Shown here: piece by piece, positions 1 to 9,754 of the stretch
How positions within the stretch are numbered: the first letter of the stretch is position 1
Layout of the letters: every line of letters begins with the position of its first letter
DNA from: Lysinibacillus agricola
GTDB lineage: Bacteria > Bacillota > Bacilli > Bacillales_A > Planococcaceae
DNA: 64,000 nt
Direction of reading: 5' to 3'
NCBI RefSeq assembly: GCF_016638705.1
Contig: NZ_CP067341.1
Location: 4,839,501-4,903,500 of the forward strand
Notes under the pieces: model-generated
Told to the model about the DNA's origin: nothing
Databases searched by the model: none
The model's input: the letters and a program-made list of their open reading frames with translations, nothing else
Made by a program: the position numbers and the translations under genes

Positions 1-352
1 AAACATGACAAAATTCATTGTCGATCATGTTTTCCGAAACAATGCTACAAGATGTCATGCCCATTTTAACAACTTCGTTTACATTAACATCGAGTCCTAG
101 CTCTTCCTTCACTTCACGAATTCCTGATTCTACTGTCTCTACAGCTAATAGATGCCCTGCCGCTGTAATATCAAGCAAGCCAGGGTAGTCCTTTTTTTGT
201 GAACTACGGATTTGGAAATAGATATAGTCCTCATTGACAAGCCAACAGTGGAATGTTTCATGCCATAGTCCTTTTTCATGTACCTCTGCTCTCGTTGCTG
301 TCCCAATCTGTTCATGCTGTTCATTAAAAACTTTCACAATTTCTTGTTCCAT
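1..352 (-). CDS. NUDIX hydrolase, partial (C-terminus beyond left edge)
   Basis: The reading frame starts at ATG 352 behind GGAGTCGG and runs off the left edge, so only the first 117 residues are visible. A Nudix-like box is seen around residues 67-88: GHLLAVE, then REVKEELG, with the REVxEELG core intact. The spacing before it is one residue shorter than the textbook pattern, as in IPP-isomerase-like members. The family hydrolyses nucleoside diphosphates linked to another moiety; the substrate cannot be told. It lies 12 bases after the start of no other gene and is probably transcribed after the AI-2E gene on the same strand. Confidence 0.8.
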   Translation of the reverse strand, partial: MEQEIVKVFNEQHEQIGTATRAEVHEKGLWHETFHCWLVNEDYIYFQIRSSQKKDYPGLLDITAAGHLLAVETVESGIREVKEELGLDVNVNEVVKMGMTSCSIVSENMIDNEFCHV

Positions 353-364
353 TTTTTCCGACTC

Positions 365-1444
365 CTATACCGACTTCGTAGCCTTTTTCTTAATCACGTT
401 CCGTTCATCATAAATATTAGATGCGATTACTTTTAATACTGCATAAAACGGTACAGCAATGATAATACCGATAAAGCCTGCAATATTACCTGCTGCTAAA
501 ATAACTGTAATAACGGTTAACGGATGAATATCGAGTGTTTTCCCCATTACATTAGGTGTTATAAAGTTACTATCAATTTGCTGCGCCACGAGTGTGACAA
601 CAGACACCCATATGACTAACACTGGATCCTGAACAACAGCCACGATCAGCGCTGGTGTAAAGGCAATCCATGGTCCTATAAACGGAATCATATTCATAAA
701 GAACGCGAATATAACAAGTAGCAACGAATATTCTAGACCTATAATTAAATACCCGACATACATAATGAGTGCTAGTAAAAAACTAATTTGCAGCTGTCCT
801 TGAATATAGCTACGTAAAACATCGTCAATTTCACTTAACGTCTTTTTCACCCATTCTCGACGTTCACCACTGAAATATTTATAAACTGACGGCGCAAATT
901 TTTCATGATCCTTCAACATAAAAATAAAGAAAAATGGAATTAAAATAGCTAATAAAGAAACTGATACAACTGATTGTAAAAACGAAACTAGCCCCTTACT
1001 TGCCACAACGGCAAAATGCTGTGCAGAATTTGCCATATTGTCGATAAAATCTTTCAACTGTGGTGGGAAGTTATCCTTGTTTTTAAACACATAATCAGCT
1101 GCCTCTTGAATACTAGCACTAATCTGCGGTACATTTTTCACTAAATTATTTACCTGTACTGCAATCGGATTACCAACGATCCACCCAAAGCCACCAACAA
1201 GCGCTATTAATCCAATGACTATCGTTAATATACTTGCCCATCTCGGCCATTTACGCTTCTCTAAAAACCTCTGAATCGGCTCCGTAACATAATACAAAAC
1301 ACCGCCAAGCAATAAAGGTATAAAAATAACCTTTAAGATAATTACAAACGGCGAAAAAATCCAATGAATCTCTATAAAATATTTAATGATTAGTAGAGCA
1401 AGAAAAAACCCTACTCCTACTTGAAACCAAACTTTCCTCGTCAC
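365..1444 (-). CDS. AI-2E family transporter (YtvI/YueF-like permease)
   Basis: A membrane protein of about 359 residues with roughly eight hydrophobic segments. The family layout is two N-terminal helices, a soluble middle stretch (about residues 100-150), then a C-terminal helix bundle with 'MIPFIGPWIAF' and 'DIHPLTVI'. The family (PF01594) exports diverse small solutes; most members have nothing to do with AI-2. GTG at 1444 is chosen because AAAGGGAAG lies 8 bases upstream, while the longer GTG at 1453 overlaps that site. The NUDIX gene follows 12 bases downstream, suggesting an operon. Confidence 0.88.
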   Translation of the reverse strand: MTRKVWFQVGVGFFLALLIIKYFIEIHWIFSPFVIILKVIFIPLLLGGVLYYVTEPIQRFLEKRKWPRWASILTIVIGLIALVGGFGWIVGNPIAVQVNNLVKNVPQISASIQEAADYVFKNKDNFPPQLKDFIDNMANSAQHFAVVASKGLVSFLQSVVSVSLLAILIPFFFIFMLKDHEKFAPSVYKYFSGERREWVKKTLSEIDDVLRSYIQGQLQISFLLALIMYVGYLIIGLEYSLLLVIFAFFMNMIPFIGPWIAFTPALIVAVVQDPVLVIWVSVVTLVAQQIDSNFITPNVMGKTLDIHPLTVITVILAAGNIAGFIGIIIAVPFYAVLKVIASNIYDERNVIKKKATKSV

Positions 1445-1680
1445 TTTATTCACTTCCCTTTATCACAGTTACTGAAAATACTACTTATATATTACCCATT
1501 TCGCAAGTATTCTATCATGTATTGTCAAGTTAAAAGAGTTTTTGAAACTAAAAAATTCGCAACCCTCCAACAGGCAATCCCGCAAGCCCCTCAAATGCTA
1601 AAAGCATATGAGGAGGCTTATACAGCTTGCCTTCCACAGGAGTGTCGCAAATTTTCACTAATGATGCATAATGCAGCAGT

Positions 1681-3378
1681 TTATAATTTTGTATCGTCTA
1701 CTGAATTTAAGTAATCTTCAATATCTCCAATAACCGATTCAACACAACCGTCCTCAAATGGTGAAATTAAGCCTGCTTCTTTTACAAGCTTCGTAAAGGA
1801 CATGGAGCCACCTAAACCACATAAATGGATATAGTCCTTCCAAGCAGCTTCAAATTCTTCACGTGAACGTTTCCAGAATTGGAATGCGCAAATTTGTGCT
1901 AGCGTGTAATCAATGTAATAGAATGGGCTCGAATAAATATGTCCCTGACGTTGCCATATACCGCCCGCTTCTAAATAGCTGTTATGATCATAGTCACGGT
2001 GTGGTAAATATGTTTCCTCAATTTTTTTCCATGCAGCCTTACGTTCCGCTGGTGTCATATTCGGATTTTCGTAGATAACATGCTGGAACTCATCAACTGC
2101 AACACCGTAAGGAAGGAATAATAAGCCACTACTTAAGTGTGTGAACTTATATTTTTCTGTGTCTTCCTTAAAGAATAGCTCCATCCATGGCCATGTGAAA
2201 AATTCCATACTCATCGAGTGAATTTCGCAAGATTCATATGTTGGCCATAAATATTCTGGAATACCAATGTTACGACTTGAATAAACTTGGAAAGCATGTC
2301 CAGCCTCATGTGTTAACACATCGATATCGCCTGAAGTACCATTAAAGTTCGAGAAGATAAATGGTGAGTGATAGTTTTCGATAAATGTACAATAACCGCC
2401 ACTCTCTTTTCCTTTCTTCGCCACTAAATCCATTAAATCATGGTCAATCATGAAGTTGAAGAATTCACCTGTTTCAGGCGATAGCTCTTCATACATTTTT
2501 TTGCCGTTCGCAACAATCCACTCCGGATCGCCTTTTGGTGTAGCGTTTCCTGATAAAAAGTTTAATGCTTCATCATAGAACTTAAAGTCAGAAATACCAA
2601 TACGTTTTGCCTGACGTTCATATAATTTTGTTGCAACTGGTACGATTAAATCACGAACTTGGTCACGGAATTTCTTTACCATATCAGCGTTATAATCAAT
2701 ACGATTCATTCGAATATAGCCTAGCTCTACATAGTTTTTATAGCCTAATTTAACAGCAATTTCATGACGTACCTTTACAAGCTCGTCATATAGTCGATCA
2801 AATTCCTCTTCATGCTCAGCAAAAAAGCCAAAGCGTGCATCCGTTGCCGCCTTACGCATTGCACGATCAGTAGACTCTGCATATGGTCCAAGCTGAGCAA
2901 GCGTTAATGTTTCACCATTAAAGTCAATTTGCGCAGAGGCAACTAGTTTATTGTATTCTGAAACAAGCTTATTCTCCTTTTGCATTAAATCAATGACTAT
3001 TGGTGAAAAGCCTTTAATTTGATAAGTTGCTAGATCAAATAACTGCTGTCCCCATTTTTCCTCTAACTGCTCACGGAATGGTGAAGCGTTTAGTGCTTTA
3101 TAATATTCTGTTGTTACCTCTTCCAACTCAGGTCCAACCTCGTCGAAATAATCGCGCTCTGCATGATAAAATTCATCATTCGTATCAATCGAAGCACGAA
3201 TGTACATTAAGTTCGCCATCGTAGCATAGTCATTACTTAATGCGTTTAACTTTTCAATTATCCCACTTTGTTCATCCATCGTTTGAGCATTTTTAAATAG
3301 GTCAATTAAGGATAATTGTTGCTCTTTCATTGCCTCGATGTTCGGACGGCTGTATTCATAGTCTTTAAACGTTTTCAT
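1681..3378 (-). CDS. M3 family oligoendopeptidase
   Basis: A 565-residue cytoplasmic zinc metallopeptidase of the PepF/thimet oligopeptidase superfamily, which cuts short peptides. The zinc motif HEAGH sits near residue 355 in 'THEAGHAFQVYSS', with a downstream 'YESCEIHSMSMEFF' that supplies the third ligand Glu. Length fits the 560-600 residue family. The start at ATG 3378 (MKTFKDYEYSRP) follows a good AGAGGGGACTTT site; an in-frame extension upstream to 3462 overlaps the YdcF gene and has no ribosome site. It stands alone, with a small unassigned gap after it. Confidence 0.93.
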   Translation of the reverse strand: MKTFKDYEYSRPNIEAMKEQQLSLIDLFKNAQTMDEQSGIIEKLNALSNDYATMANLMYIRASIDTNDEFYHAERDYFDEVGPELEEVTTEYYKALNASPFREQLEEKWGQQLFDLATYQIKGFSPIVIDLMQKENKLVSEYNKLVASAQIDFNGETLTLAQLGPYAESTDRAMRKAATDARFGFFAEHEEEFDRLYDELVKVRHEIAVKLGYKNYVELGYIRMNRIDYNADMVKKFRDQVRDLIVPVATKLYERQAKRIGISDFKFYDEALNFLSGNATPKGDPEWIVANGKKMYEELSPETGEFFNFMIDHDLMDLVAKKGKESGGYCTFIENYHSPFIFSNFNGTSGDIDVLTHEAGHAFQVYSSRNIGIPEYLWPTYESCEIHSMSMEFFTWPWMELFFKEDTEKYKFTHLSSGLLFLPYGVAVDEFQHVIYENPNMTPAERKAAWKKIEETYLPHRDYDHNSYLEAGGIWQRQGHIYSSPFYYIDYTLAQICAFQFWKRSREEFEAAWKDYIHLCGLGGSMSFTKLVKEAGLISPFEDGCVESVIGDIEDYLNSVDDTKL

Positions 3379-3451
3379 AAAGTCCCCTCTTTCTGTCATA
3401 TACCCCATTATATTTCTATTATATGCCAAATCTATCTTATTAAGAAACAAT

Positions 3452-4027
3452 TTAATAGCCAATTATATATGTTTTTAATAATGCTGCCCTTTCACGTAGC
3501 TTTAACTTTGCTTCCACTGATTTTGGTGTTTTTGCCGCGACGACATCTACTTCAAAATCCAAAGACTCAGCCAGATATCTTGCACGCTTTAAATGAAAAT
3601 CATTAGAGACAATCGTGATTTGCTTTGTTCCTTTAGGCAATAGTTCTTTAGAAAATAATAAATTCTCATAAGTTGATGTAGATTGGTCTTCCACTAATAT
3701 TCTGTTCGTTTCAATGCCCTTGTCCTGTAAGTACTTAAGCATTACAGAAGCCTCTGTCCGATCTTCATCTCCCCCTTTTCCACCTGACACAATTACTTTT
3801 ACATGAGGATACTTGTTTAAATACTTCACAGCCTCTTCCAATCTATTTTTCAAAGAAAGCGATGGGACTCCACCCGCTTTTACCTTCGCTCCTAGAACAA
3901 TCATGTATGCAGCTGTTCCGTTTGCGGCAGGCTGAACCCCTTGTTTCATCTCTTCGCCAAGCCAAATATAAACAACACTACTCACAGCAAGTAGTAAAAC
4001 TCCTACTCTTATCACCCATTTTTTCAC
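3452..4027 (-). CDS. YdcF/SanA family DUF218 protein
   Basis: A 191-residue protein with one N-terminal membrane anchor (residues 5-22) and a DUF218 domain, seen in 'MIVLGAKVKAGGVPS', 'VIVSGGKGGDEDRTEA' and 'ILVEDQSTSTYENL'. Relatives (YdcF, SanA/ElyC) act at the envelope and are tied to cell-wall integrity, but the reaction is not known. It starts with GTG 4027, eight bases after a strong AAAGGAGGGAT. The peptidase gene begins 73 bases further on the same strand. An intergenic repeat lies upstream. Confidence 0.88.
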   Translation of the reverse strand: MKKWVIRVGVLLLAVSSVVYIWLGEEMKQGVQPAANGTAAYMIVLGAKVKAGGVPSLSLKNRLEEAVKYLNKYPHVKVIVSGGKGGDEDRTEASVMLKYLQDKGIETNRILVEDQSTSTYENLLFSKELLPKGTKQITIVSNDFHLKRARYLAESLDFEVDVVAAKTPKSVEAKLKLRERAALLKTYIIGY

Positions 4028-4106
4028 GATTTATCCCTCCTTTACCTTTTATTAGATCATCATCAACAATTGGGAACATATGTTAAAACGTATACCATGT
4101 ATATAA

Positions 4107-4255
4107 GTTGATTGGAGTGGAGGCTGGGCGACTCCTCGGGAATCAGCGTCACAGATGAGACGCTACAGCGAAGCGGATGTTATCTGTGCGAAAGCGTAGC
4201 GGCAGCAACAAAGCGCCCAGTTGGAACGGAAATCAACCTCACACGATGGTGTTAA
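4107..4255. repeat. Intergenic repeat, long form (copy 1)
   Basis: GC-richer block starting 'gttgattggagtggaggc' and ending near 'ggaacggaaatcaac', so its ends are inverted (GTTGATT/AATCAAC). It shares 'tgggcgactcctcgggga' and 'gcgtcacagatgaga' with the copies at 7410, 34170 and 39358. No coding capacity. Confidence 0.85.
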
Positions 4256-4280
4256 GTCCTTTTATTAACGTTAAGGTAGA

Positions 4281-4321
4281 GAAAAAGGATGCTTGTACTA
4301 GAATTACTGTACAAACATCCT
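4281..4321 (-). terminator. Rho-independent terminator of the chemoreceptor gene
   Basis: AGGATG-TTGTAC stem (4286-4321, one bulge) followed on the minus strand by a T-rich run, 13 bases after the stop codon. Confidence 0.85.
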
Positions 4322-4333
4322 GGTTGATTATCT

Positions 4334-6076
4334 TTATCTTAATATAAAGCGCTTAATAGATTCCTGTAACGCCGTTATTTCATCTGTTAAATCATTGGAA
4401 GATTCACTAACAAGCTGAATGGCGTGCTGTTGTTCATCAACGGATGCCGTTACTTCCTCTGAAGCAGCAGCATTTTTCTCACTAATCATCGCAATACTTT
4501 CAATAGATTGCATAATGTTATCCTTTGAGCTATTTAAATATTCTACTCCCGCAGTCATCTCCCCAATGACGGAAATAATTTTCTCTACAGCCAATTCGAT
4601 TTCCTTAAAGGATGACTCCGTTATGGCAACCGAATCATTTTGCTGACGAACAATGACGTCTGTTTTCTTCATCTCATCGTTCACTAAATTAGTTTCACTT
4701 TCAATCCCCTTTAAGGTTGTACGCACTAGTTCAGTTGCACCAGATGTTTGATCCGCAAGCTTACGTACCTCCTCAGCAACAACTGCAAACCCCTTGCCAT
4801 GCTCACCGGCTCTTGCTGCTTCTATTGATGCATTCAATGCAAGTAGATTCGTCTGATCAGAAATCTCGGTTATAGTACCGACAATGCCTTCAATTTCCCT
4901 GACTTTCACAATTAAGCTAGTAAATACAGCCTGAACATTATTAATCAATTCAGAAGACTCATGTGATTTCTCTTTTAAGCTGTTTAAATTCACAAGACCC
5001 TCTTGATTGGATTGCTTCATATGCTGTGATGCGCCTAGCATTACTTCATTTTTGTCATGTAAAACTTCAATTTGTTGGGCAAACTCAATGGCAGTTTTAT
5101 TTGTATCCTCAGCATCTGAAGCTTGCTTTACCGCACCGCTTGAGACCTCATTAATCGCTTTTACTATTTCATCTCCATAAGCGTTTGTTTCCTCTGCCAC
5201 AGATGTTAAATTTGACGATGTTGATTGAATTTCTACAATAGCTTCCTCTACATCTGTAATTAACGTTTTCAGTTGATCAACCATTTCATTAAAGCCTTCA
5301 TTTAGCTGACCAATTTCATCTGAGCGTTGAAGATCTTCAATTTCTACAGTTAGATTCCCCTTTGCTACTTCACGTACACGTTTAGATAGTTTTTGAACGG
5401 GTAAAGCCAAATGTCTAGAAACCATTATGACAACTGCTGTACCAATAATAATGGCACCAACTAATGTAATACCGATAACAAGTAATAATGAATTAGCTCC
5501 TTCATTAAAGTCTTGCATATATGTACCTGATGCTATGATCCATCCCCAATGAGGATCCTTTGCAGAATAAATTATTTTATCGGCTATTACATCTTGACCC
5601 GGTAGCTCAAATTCATATTGTGTAAAACCCCCACCAACAAGTGCTTTGTCGGTTACTTCCCGGATAAAATAATTGCCGCTACTATCTTGATCGTTCCATA
5701 GGTTGTCCCCTTCTCGAGTCGGATGGGTTGTTAACGTTCCTTTATCATCTAGAACATATATATAACCATACTCTCCTAAGTCTCCAGGATAATTAATTGG
5801 TCTCTTTCCTTCACTATCCTTCGGTCCGAGTAATGCCTCCCGCACTCGCTCCTGTGCAACATTCAAAGGGATATCGCCCTTTTCAACGCTTTCATTTGCA
5901 AGCTCGATTAATTGCAAAGTAGATTCAACACTATTTTTAATAACTTGTTCGCCAATATCCTCCATACCATTTTTTGCTTTACCGTAGCTAACTAGACCGA
6001 TAATTAAGCTAGGGAATATTAATAATGCTAATGAAATGATAATTAGTTTCCCCTGTATCGAACGTAAAAACTTCAT
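4334..6076 (-). CDS. Methyl-accepting chemotaxis protein, Cache sensor
   Basis: A 580-residue transmembrane chemoreceptor. A first helix at residues 11-30 is followed by an extracellular single-Cache-type domain (about 35-190; '[18 protein letters not shown]', '[10 protein letters not shown]'). Then come a second helix (195-220), a HAMP linker ('[22 protein letters not shown]') and the methyl-accepting signalling domain. Its hairpin tip '[20 protein letters not shown]' is the CheA/CheW-binding signature. Cache domains bind small organic ligands; this one is unknown. Monocistronic, with its own terminator. A start at ATG 6076 follows a GGGGG-rich site. Confidence 0.93.
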   Translation of the reverse strand: MKFLRSIQGKLIIISLALLIFPSLIIGLVSYGKAKNGMEDIGEQVIKNSVESTLQLIELANESVEKGDIPLNVAQERVREALLGPKDSEGKRPINYPGDLGEYGYIYVLDDKGTLTTHPTREGDNLWNDQDSSGNYFIREVTDKALVGGGFTQYEFELPGQDVIADKIIYSAKDPHWGWIIASGTYMQDFNEGANSLLLVIGITLVGAIIIGTAVVIMVSRHLALPVQKLSKRVREVAKGNLTVEIEDLQRSDEIGQLNEGFNEMVDQLKTLITDVEEAIVEIQSTSSNLTSVAEETNAYGDEIVKAINEVSSGAVKQASDAEDTNKTAIEFAQQIEVLHDKNEVMLGASQHMKQSNQEGLVNLNSLKEKSHESSELINNVQAVFTSLIVKVREIEGIVGTITEISDQTNLLALNASIEAARAGEHGKGFAVVAEEVRKLADQTSGATELVRTTLKGIESETNLVNDEMKKTDVIVRQQNDSVAITESSFKEIELAVEKIISVIGEMTAGVEYLNSSKDNIMQSIESIAMISEKNAAASEEVTASVDEQQHAIQLVSESSNDLTDEITALQESIKRFILR

Positions 6077-6216
6077 GCTTTAGCCCCCTTTTTCTCCTCG
6101 TTTACCATGACTATTAATCTATATTATGTTATGATTTGAAATTTTTCACAATGGGTAAAACACAATTTAAGTACGAATTATTCGCTTTTTTACCCAAATA
6201 TGCTCATTCATCATAG

Positions 6217-6318
6217 CGTGAGGTTGATTTTCCGTTCCGACTGAGCACTTTCCTGGGGGCGTCCGGTCGGAACGGAAATCAACTTATATATGACATACGT
6301 TATAACAAATGTCATCCC
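6217..6318. repeat. Intergenic repeat, short deletion form (copy 2)
   Basis: 'gcgtgaggttgattttccg' ... 'gtcggaacggaaatcaac' with only about 25 bases between inverted ends, so the inner part of the long form is missing. It is followed by 'atgacatacgttataacaaa', a tail shared with copies 1, 3 and 7. Confidence 0.75.
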
Positions 6319-6372
6319 TAGCTTTTGATAACGAGACCCAAATATGCTATTACTCATATTTTTACAGTTAAG

Positions 6373-6422
6373 AAAAAAACTATCTTTCTACAGGCATATG
6401 CCTTTTAGAAAAATAGTTTTTT
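6373..6422 (-). terminator. Terminator of yeeI (bidirectional shape)
   Basis: A stem of AAAAAACTAT-TTTCTAA with its complement 6405-6422 and A/T runs on both sides, 36 bases after the yeeI stop. Confidence 0.85.
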
Positions 6423-6457
6423 AATTTTTATCGTAATTTAAATTTAAACGCTACTGA

Positions 6458-7177
6458 TTATTCACCGAAATCTGCATTATGGTAAACATTTTGTACATCT
6501 TCTAAATCTTCTAAGACATCAATTAATTTTTCAAATTTCGCCACATCGTCACCAGTTAATGCTACTTCTGTTTGTGGAAGCATTGAAAGCTCTGCTACTG
6601 TAAATTCTTGAACACCGGCCGCTTTTAATGCTTCTTGTGTAGCAAAGAATTGATCTGGCTCTGCATAAATAATTACAGTCTCTTCTTCTTCTAGAATATC
6701 ACGAGCATCAATATCTGCTTCCATTAAAATTTCTAGAACTTCATCTGCTGATTTACCTTCTAAACCGATAACTGCTGTTGAATCAAACATGTAGGCAACA
6801 GATCCACTGACACCCATATTCCCATTATTTTTACCAAATGCTGCACGTACATCAGAAGCTGTACGATTAACATTATTTGTTAAAGCATCAACAATTATCA
6901 TAGTACCAGCTGGTCCGAAACCTTCATAACGTAATTCGTCGAAGCTTTCATCGCCGCCACCCTTCGCTTTATCAATTGCTTTTTCAATAATATGTTTAGG
7001 AACACTGTATGTTTTTGCTCGTTCAAGAACCACTTTAAGGGCACGGTTTGACTCAGGATCTGGTTCGCCTGATTTAGCTGCCACATAAATTTCACGTCCG
7101 AATTTTGCATTGATACGGCTTGTGCTTTGGTCTTTAGACGCTTTCTTTTCTTTAATATTGTTCCACTTACGACCCAT
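6458..7177 (-). CDS. yeeI: YebC/PmpR family regulator YeeI
   Basis: A 239-residue protein matching the YebC family from the start: '[19 protein letters not shown]', '[19 protein letters not shown]', 'RYEGFGPAG'. These are hallmarks of the B. subtilis YeeI branch, which has the same length. The family consists of DNA- or ribosome-associated regulators; recent work on YebC implicates translation of polyproline stretches. ATG 7177 is chosen by homology; a GTG three codons upstream is also open. It stands alone, with a terminator downstream and a repeat upstream. Confidence 0.93.
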   Translation of the reverse strand: MGRKWNNIKEKKASKDQSTSRINAKFGREIYVAAKSGEPDPESNRALKVVLERAKTYSVPKHIIEKAIDKAKGGGDESFDELRYEGFGPAGTMIIVDALTNNVNRTASDVRAAFGKNNGNMGVSGSVAYMFDSTAVIGLEGKSADEVLEILMEADIDARDILEEEETVIIYAEPDQFFATQEALKAAGVQEFTVAELSMLPQTEVALTGDDVAKFEKLIDVLEDLEDVQNVYHNADFGE

Positions 7178-7409
7178 AGTTTCCACTCTCTTTCAAATGT
7201 AAGTTTATCAAAATCATAGATGCGCAGATGCGCAGTTGCACATCTGTAAATGGTGATTAAATACTTCTCGTTTACTCTGCAAATAATAACACAAATGATG
7301 CTTACAAAGCTAGATATACCAATGTTTAAGGTGACTTTATTAAGCATTAATTGTAAAAAATTGTTTCATCACCAAAAGTTGTGGATGACATTTATTAAAA
7401 CGTATGCCA

Positions 7410-7592
7410 TATTATAGTTGATTGGAGTGGAGGCTGGGCGACTCCTCGGGGATTAGCGTCACAGATGAGACCCTGGAGCGCAAGCGAAGCGGCTCATCGG
7501 ACGCCCCCAGGAAGCTTTGCTCTGTGCGAAAGCGAAGCGACAGCAACAACAAAGCGCCCAGTCGGAACGGAAATCAACCACATGTTATGGTG
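7410..7592. repeat. Intergenic repeat, long form (copy 3)
   Basis: The longest direct match to copy 1, same orientation, adding an inner block 'gaagcggctcatcggacgcc'. Ends are 'gttgattggagtggaggc' and 'ggaacggaaatcaac'. It fills most of the 448-base gap between yeeI and yfkJ. Confidence 0.85.
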
Positions 7593-7625
7593 ATAATCCA
7601 AAAAATTGTTTCACTTAGAGCCGCT

Positions 7626-8090
7626 TTACAATTGGTTTTCTACTTTGATTTTTTCTAATAATGCATGACAACCCTCTAAGACTAAATCATAGGTTTCTTG
7701 AAAATCACCCGTATAGTATGGATCAGGTACATCTTTTTGATGGTCGGTTAAATCTAAAAAGCGGAAAATCTTTGGAGAATCAGGATTGCCAAACATCGTT
7801 AGGATGTTACGTATATTGCTGTCATCCATGCCAATAATGTAATCAAAATTTTCAAAGTCAACCTTTTGTAATTGTCGGCCCTGCATCCCTTTCGTCGAGA
7901 TGCTATATTCTTTCAGCTTATCTTGTGTTCCTCTATGAGGAGGTTCACCAATATGCCAAGAGCTTGTTGCAGCCGAATCTACTTCGACTTTATGACTCAA
8001 ATGCTCTTTTTCTACTAAATCACGCATGACCGCTTCAGCCATTGGCGAGCGACAAATATTTCCCAAACATACAAAAAGTACTCGAATCAT
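7626..8090 (-). CDS. yfkJ: Low-molecular-weight protein-tyrosine phosphatase
   Basis: A 154-residue cytoplasmic phosphatase. The P-loop CLGNICRS (nucleophile Cys8, Arg14) lies at the N-terminus and the general-acid loop DPYYTGDF near residue 125. This is the complete low-Mr PTP fold, closest in my memory to B. subtilis YfkJ (156 residues). The start at ATG 8090 follows TAGGAGGAC. It lies 58 bases after plsC on the same strand, so the two are probably co-transcribed. In Bacillus such enzymes are linked to stress resistance; the substrate here is unknown. Confidence 0.93.
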   Translation of the reverse strand: MIRVLFVCLGNICRSPMAEAVMRDLVEKEHLSHKVEVDSAATSSWHIGEPPHRGTQDKLKEYSISTKGMQGRQLQKVDFENFDYIIGMDDSNIRNILTMFGNPDSPKIFRFLDLTDHQKDVPDPYYTGDFQETYDLVLEGCHALLEKIKVENQL

Positions 8091-8148
8091 TTTTTGTCCT
8101 CCTACAACAAAGCACTCAAAATCAACTTGATCCTGAGTGCCTTCTAAG

Positions 8149-8757
8149 TCATTTCTTTTCTGTTGCAATTCGCTTTTCTAATTCCTCTGTTAAAGCCACC
8201 AGATCATGCTCAAGACGATGTGTAAATTCCTCGCGCCCTTCTTTACCCTTGCCTGTCACATAAAATGGTTCACCATAAATTAGATAACCTTTACCACGCT
8301 TAAAAACATCACCGACATTACGCGCACCAACATAAGCGGCTGGTACGATTGGGGATTTTGACAGCTGTGCTATTGTAATCGCACCTTGCTTTAAATCCGA
8401 ACCTTCAGCATTTCGTGTACCAGATGGGAAAATCCCTACGATTTTACCCTCTTTCAATAACTGTGAAGGGATTTTAATAACACTTGGTCCTGGATTGTCA
8501 CGATCAACCGGAAAAGCATTTAATCGTTCAATTAGCCAGCCAAGACCTTTTATATCAAACAACTGCTTTTTAGCCATAAAGTGAATTTCTCGAGGAGACA
8601 TTGAAACTCCAAGATTTAAAATATCAACATAACCCGTATGTGTACACGCAATGATAAACCCACCTTCCTTCGGTAAGTTTTGCTCCTCATATACACGCGC
8701 CTTTGAGCCCGTTAATTTTAATATAACTTTGACAAGATTTGCTATAAATTTATACAC
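8149..8757 (-). CDS. plsC: 1-acyl-glycerol-3-phosphate acyltransferase (PlsC family)
   Basis: A 202-residue acyltransferase with the HX4D catalytic motif 'HTGYVD' (about residue 41) and the second block 'FPSGTRNAEG' near residue 110. The enzyme adds the second acyl chain to lysophosphatidic acid at the membrane. The usual phosphate-binding block is FPEGTR; here Ser replaces Glu. A hydrophobic N-terminus (1-15) suits membrane attachment. Starts with GTG 8757 behind GGTAGGAATGA. Co-directional with the downstream phosphatase. Confidence 0.9.
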   Translation of the reverse strand: MYKFIANLVKVILKLTGSKARVYEEQNLPKEGGFIIACTHTGYVDILNLGVSMSPREIHFMAKKQLFDIKGLGWLIERLNAFPVDRDNPGPSVIKIPSQLLKEGKIVGIFPSGTRNAEGSDLKQGAITIAQLSKSPIVPAAYVGARNVGDVFKRGKGYLIYGEPFYVTGKGKEGREEFTHRLEHDLVALTEELEKRIATEKK

Positions 8758-8837
8758 TGTCTCATTCCTACCTTATTCAATAGTTATTCCCATTGTAATC
8801 GAAAAGACCAGTATACTGCAATTGCATGTGAAATAAT

Positions 8838-8907
8838 AAATCAATTATGCCTCGGCATAGAGGTTGGAGCCTTCTGTACCTGTCGCTACGCTTTCGGTAC
8901 AGAAAAT
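8838..8907. repeat. Intergenic repeat fragment (copy 4)
   Basis: 'caattatgcctcggcata' followed by 'gtcgctacgctttcggtac'. The first half belongs to the 22-bp palindrome family and the second to the inner 'cgcttcgctttcgctac' block of the long repeat. Confidence 0.6.
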
Positions 8908-8923
8908 AATTGTTGAAAGCAAG

Positions 8924-9754
8924 TTAGACCTTTCCCACTAAAATATCAACATCAATCGTAATTTCATTTAATTGAATATTTGCTCCCTCTTTTTTATGCC
9001 AGCCCATCGGTGTCATTTCAAGCAGTGCTGGTACAAGCTCTGTAGCTAGCGGTACTGTATAAGTAATACGCTCCACACTAACATCGGCAAAGCTTTCTTT
9101 AAAACGAGCAACTATTTGTTCATTTGAATACGACTCTTTGGAAGAATCCGCATATAATTGCGCTCGAAGCTCATGTAGGTACCCACTTTGAGGTACAACT
9201 TTTACAACACAACCATTCTTAGTTAAAAGACGTTTAAATTCTTCGTAATTGGCAGGAGATAAAATATTTAAAATTGCGTCGAAGCTTGATCTTGCAAATG
9301 GACTTTTCGCTAAATCACCCACACACCAAATTTGCTCTGGATAATGTCGAGATGCAGCAAGAATGCCCTCTTTCGCTATATCTATACCAATGCCAATCCC
9401 TTGTTCCTTCGCCATAATACGGGCTAAATGTGAACCTTCACCACACCCTGTATCAAGCACGGTTTCTGCAGTAGCAATTAGCTCTCTAATTTTATCTTCT
9501 ACTACATCATAAATACCACTATCAATAACCGCTTTTCGAGATTCAAAGAGGTCTTTACTGTACTTAGAAATAGCACCATGTGTCAGCATATTGATGTAGC
9601 CCTGCTTGGCAATATCAAAAGAATGATTTGATGAACATATAAGTCTACCCTGCTCAAAAACACCCATTGACTCCTGACAAATCGGACAAGCAAAAAGCAT
9701 TATATTTTTATCCATTAAAGCTGCCCCTGCAGCTCTTTTAGAAATTGCCCCCAT
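8924..9754 (-). CDS. rlmA: 23S rRNA (guanine-N1)-methyltransferase, RlmA family
   Basis: A 276-residue enzyme with an N-terminal zinc finger typical of RlmA (CPIC near residue 20, a following Cys, then H in 'CSSNHSFD' and 'AKQGYINML'). A SAM-binding Rossmann domain follows, with motif I 'VLDTGCGEGSHL'. RlmA-type enzymes methylate G745 or G748 of 23S rRNA; the Gram-positive branch (TlrB) targets G748 and can affect tylosin sensitivity. I cannot tell the target base. ATG 9754 sits behind AAGGAGG and overlaps the MATE stop codon by one base (TAATG), so translation is probably coupled. Confidence 0.9.
   Translation of the reverse strand: MGAISKRAAGAALMDKNIMLFACPICQESMGVFEQGRLICSSNHSFDIAKQGYINMLTHGAISKYSKDLFESRKAVIDSGIYDVVEDKIRELIATAETVLDTGCGEGSHLARIMAKEQGIGIGIDIAKEGILAASRHYPEQIWCVGDLAKSPFARSSFDAILNILSPANYEEFKRLLTKNGCVVKVVPQSGYLHELRAQLYADSSKESYSNEQIVARFKESFADVSVERITYTVPLATELVPALLEMTPMGWHKKEGANIQLNEITIDVDILVGKV

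Noticed and set aside
1517..1714. Plus-strand frame of about 65 codons with plausible codon use in the gap after the M3 peptidase
   Set aside because: No ribosome site, no family similarity, and it overlaps the 3' end of the M3 gene; left unannotated though a small gene cannot be excluded.
4107..4255. Repeat block as a small RNA gene or tRNA-like structure
   Set aside because: Multiple variable copies with internal deletions and no promoter-terminator pair; a dispersed repeat is simpler.
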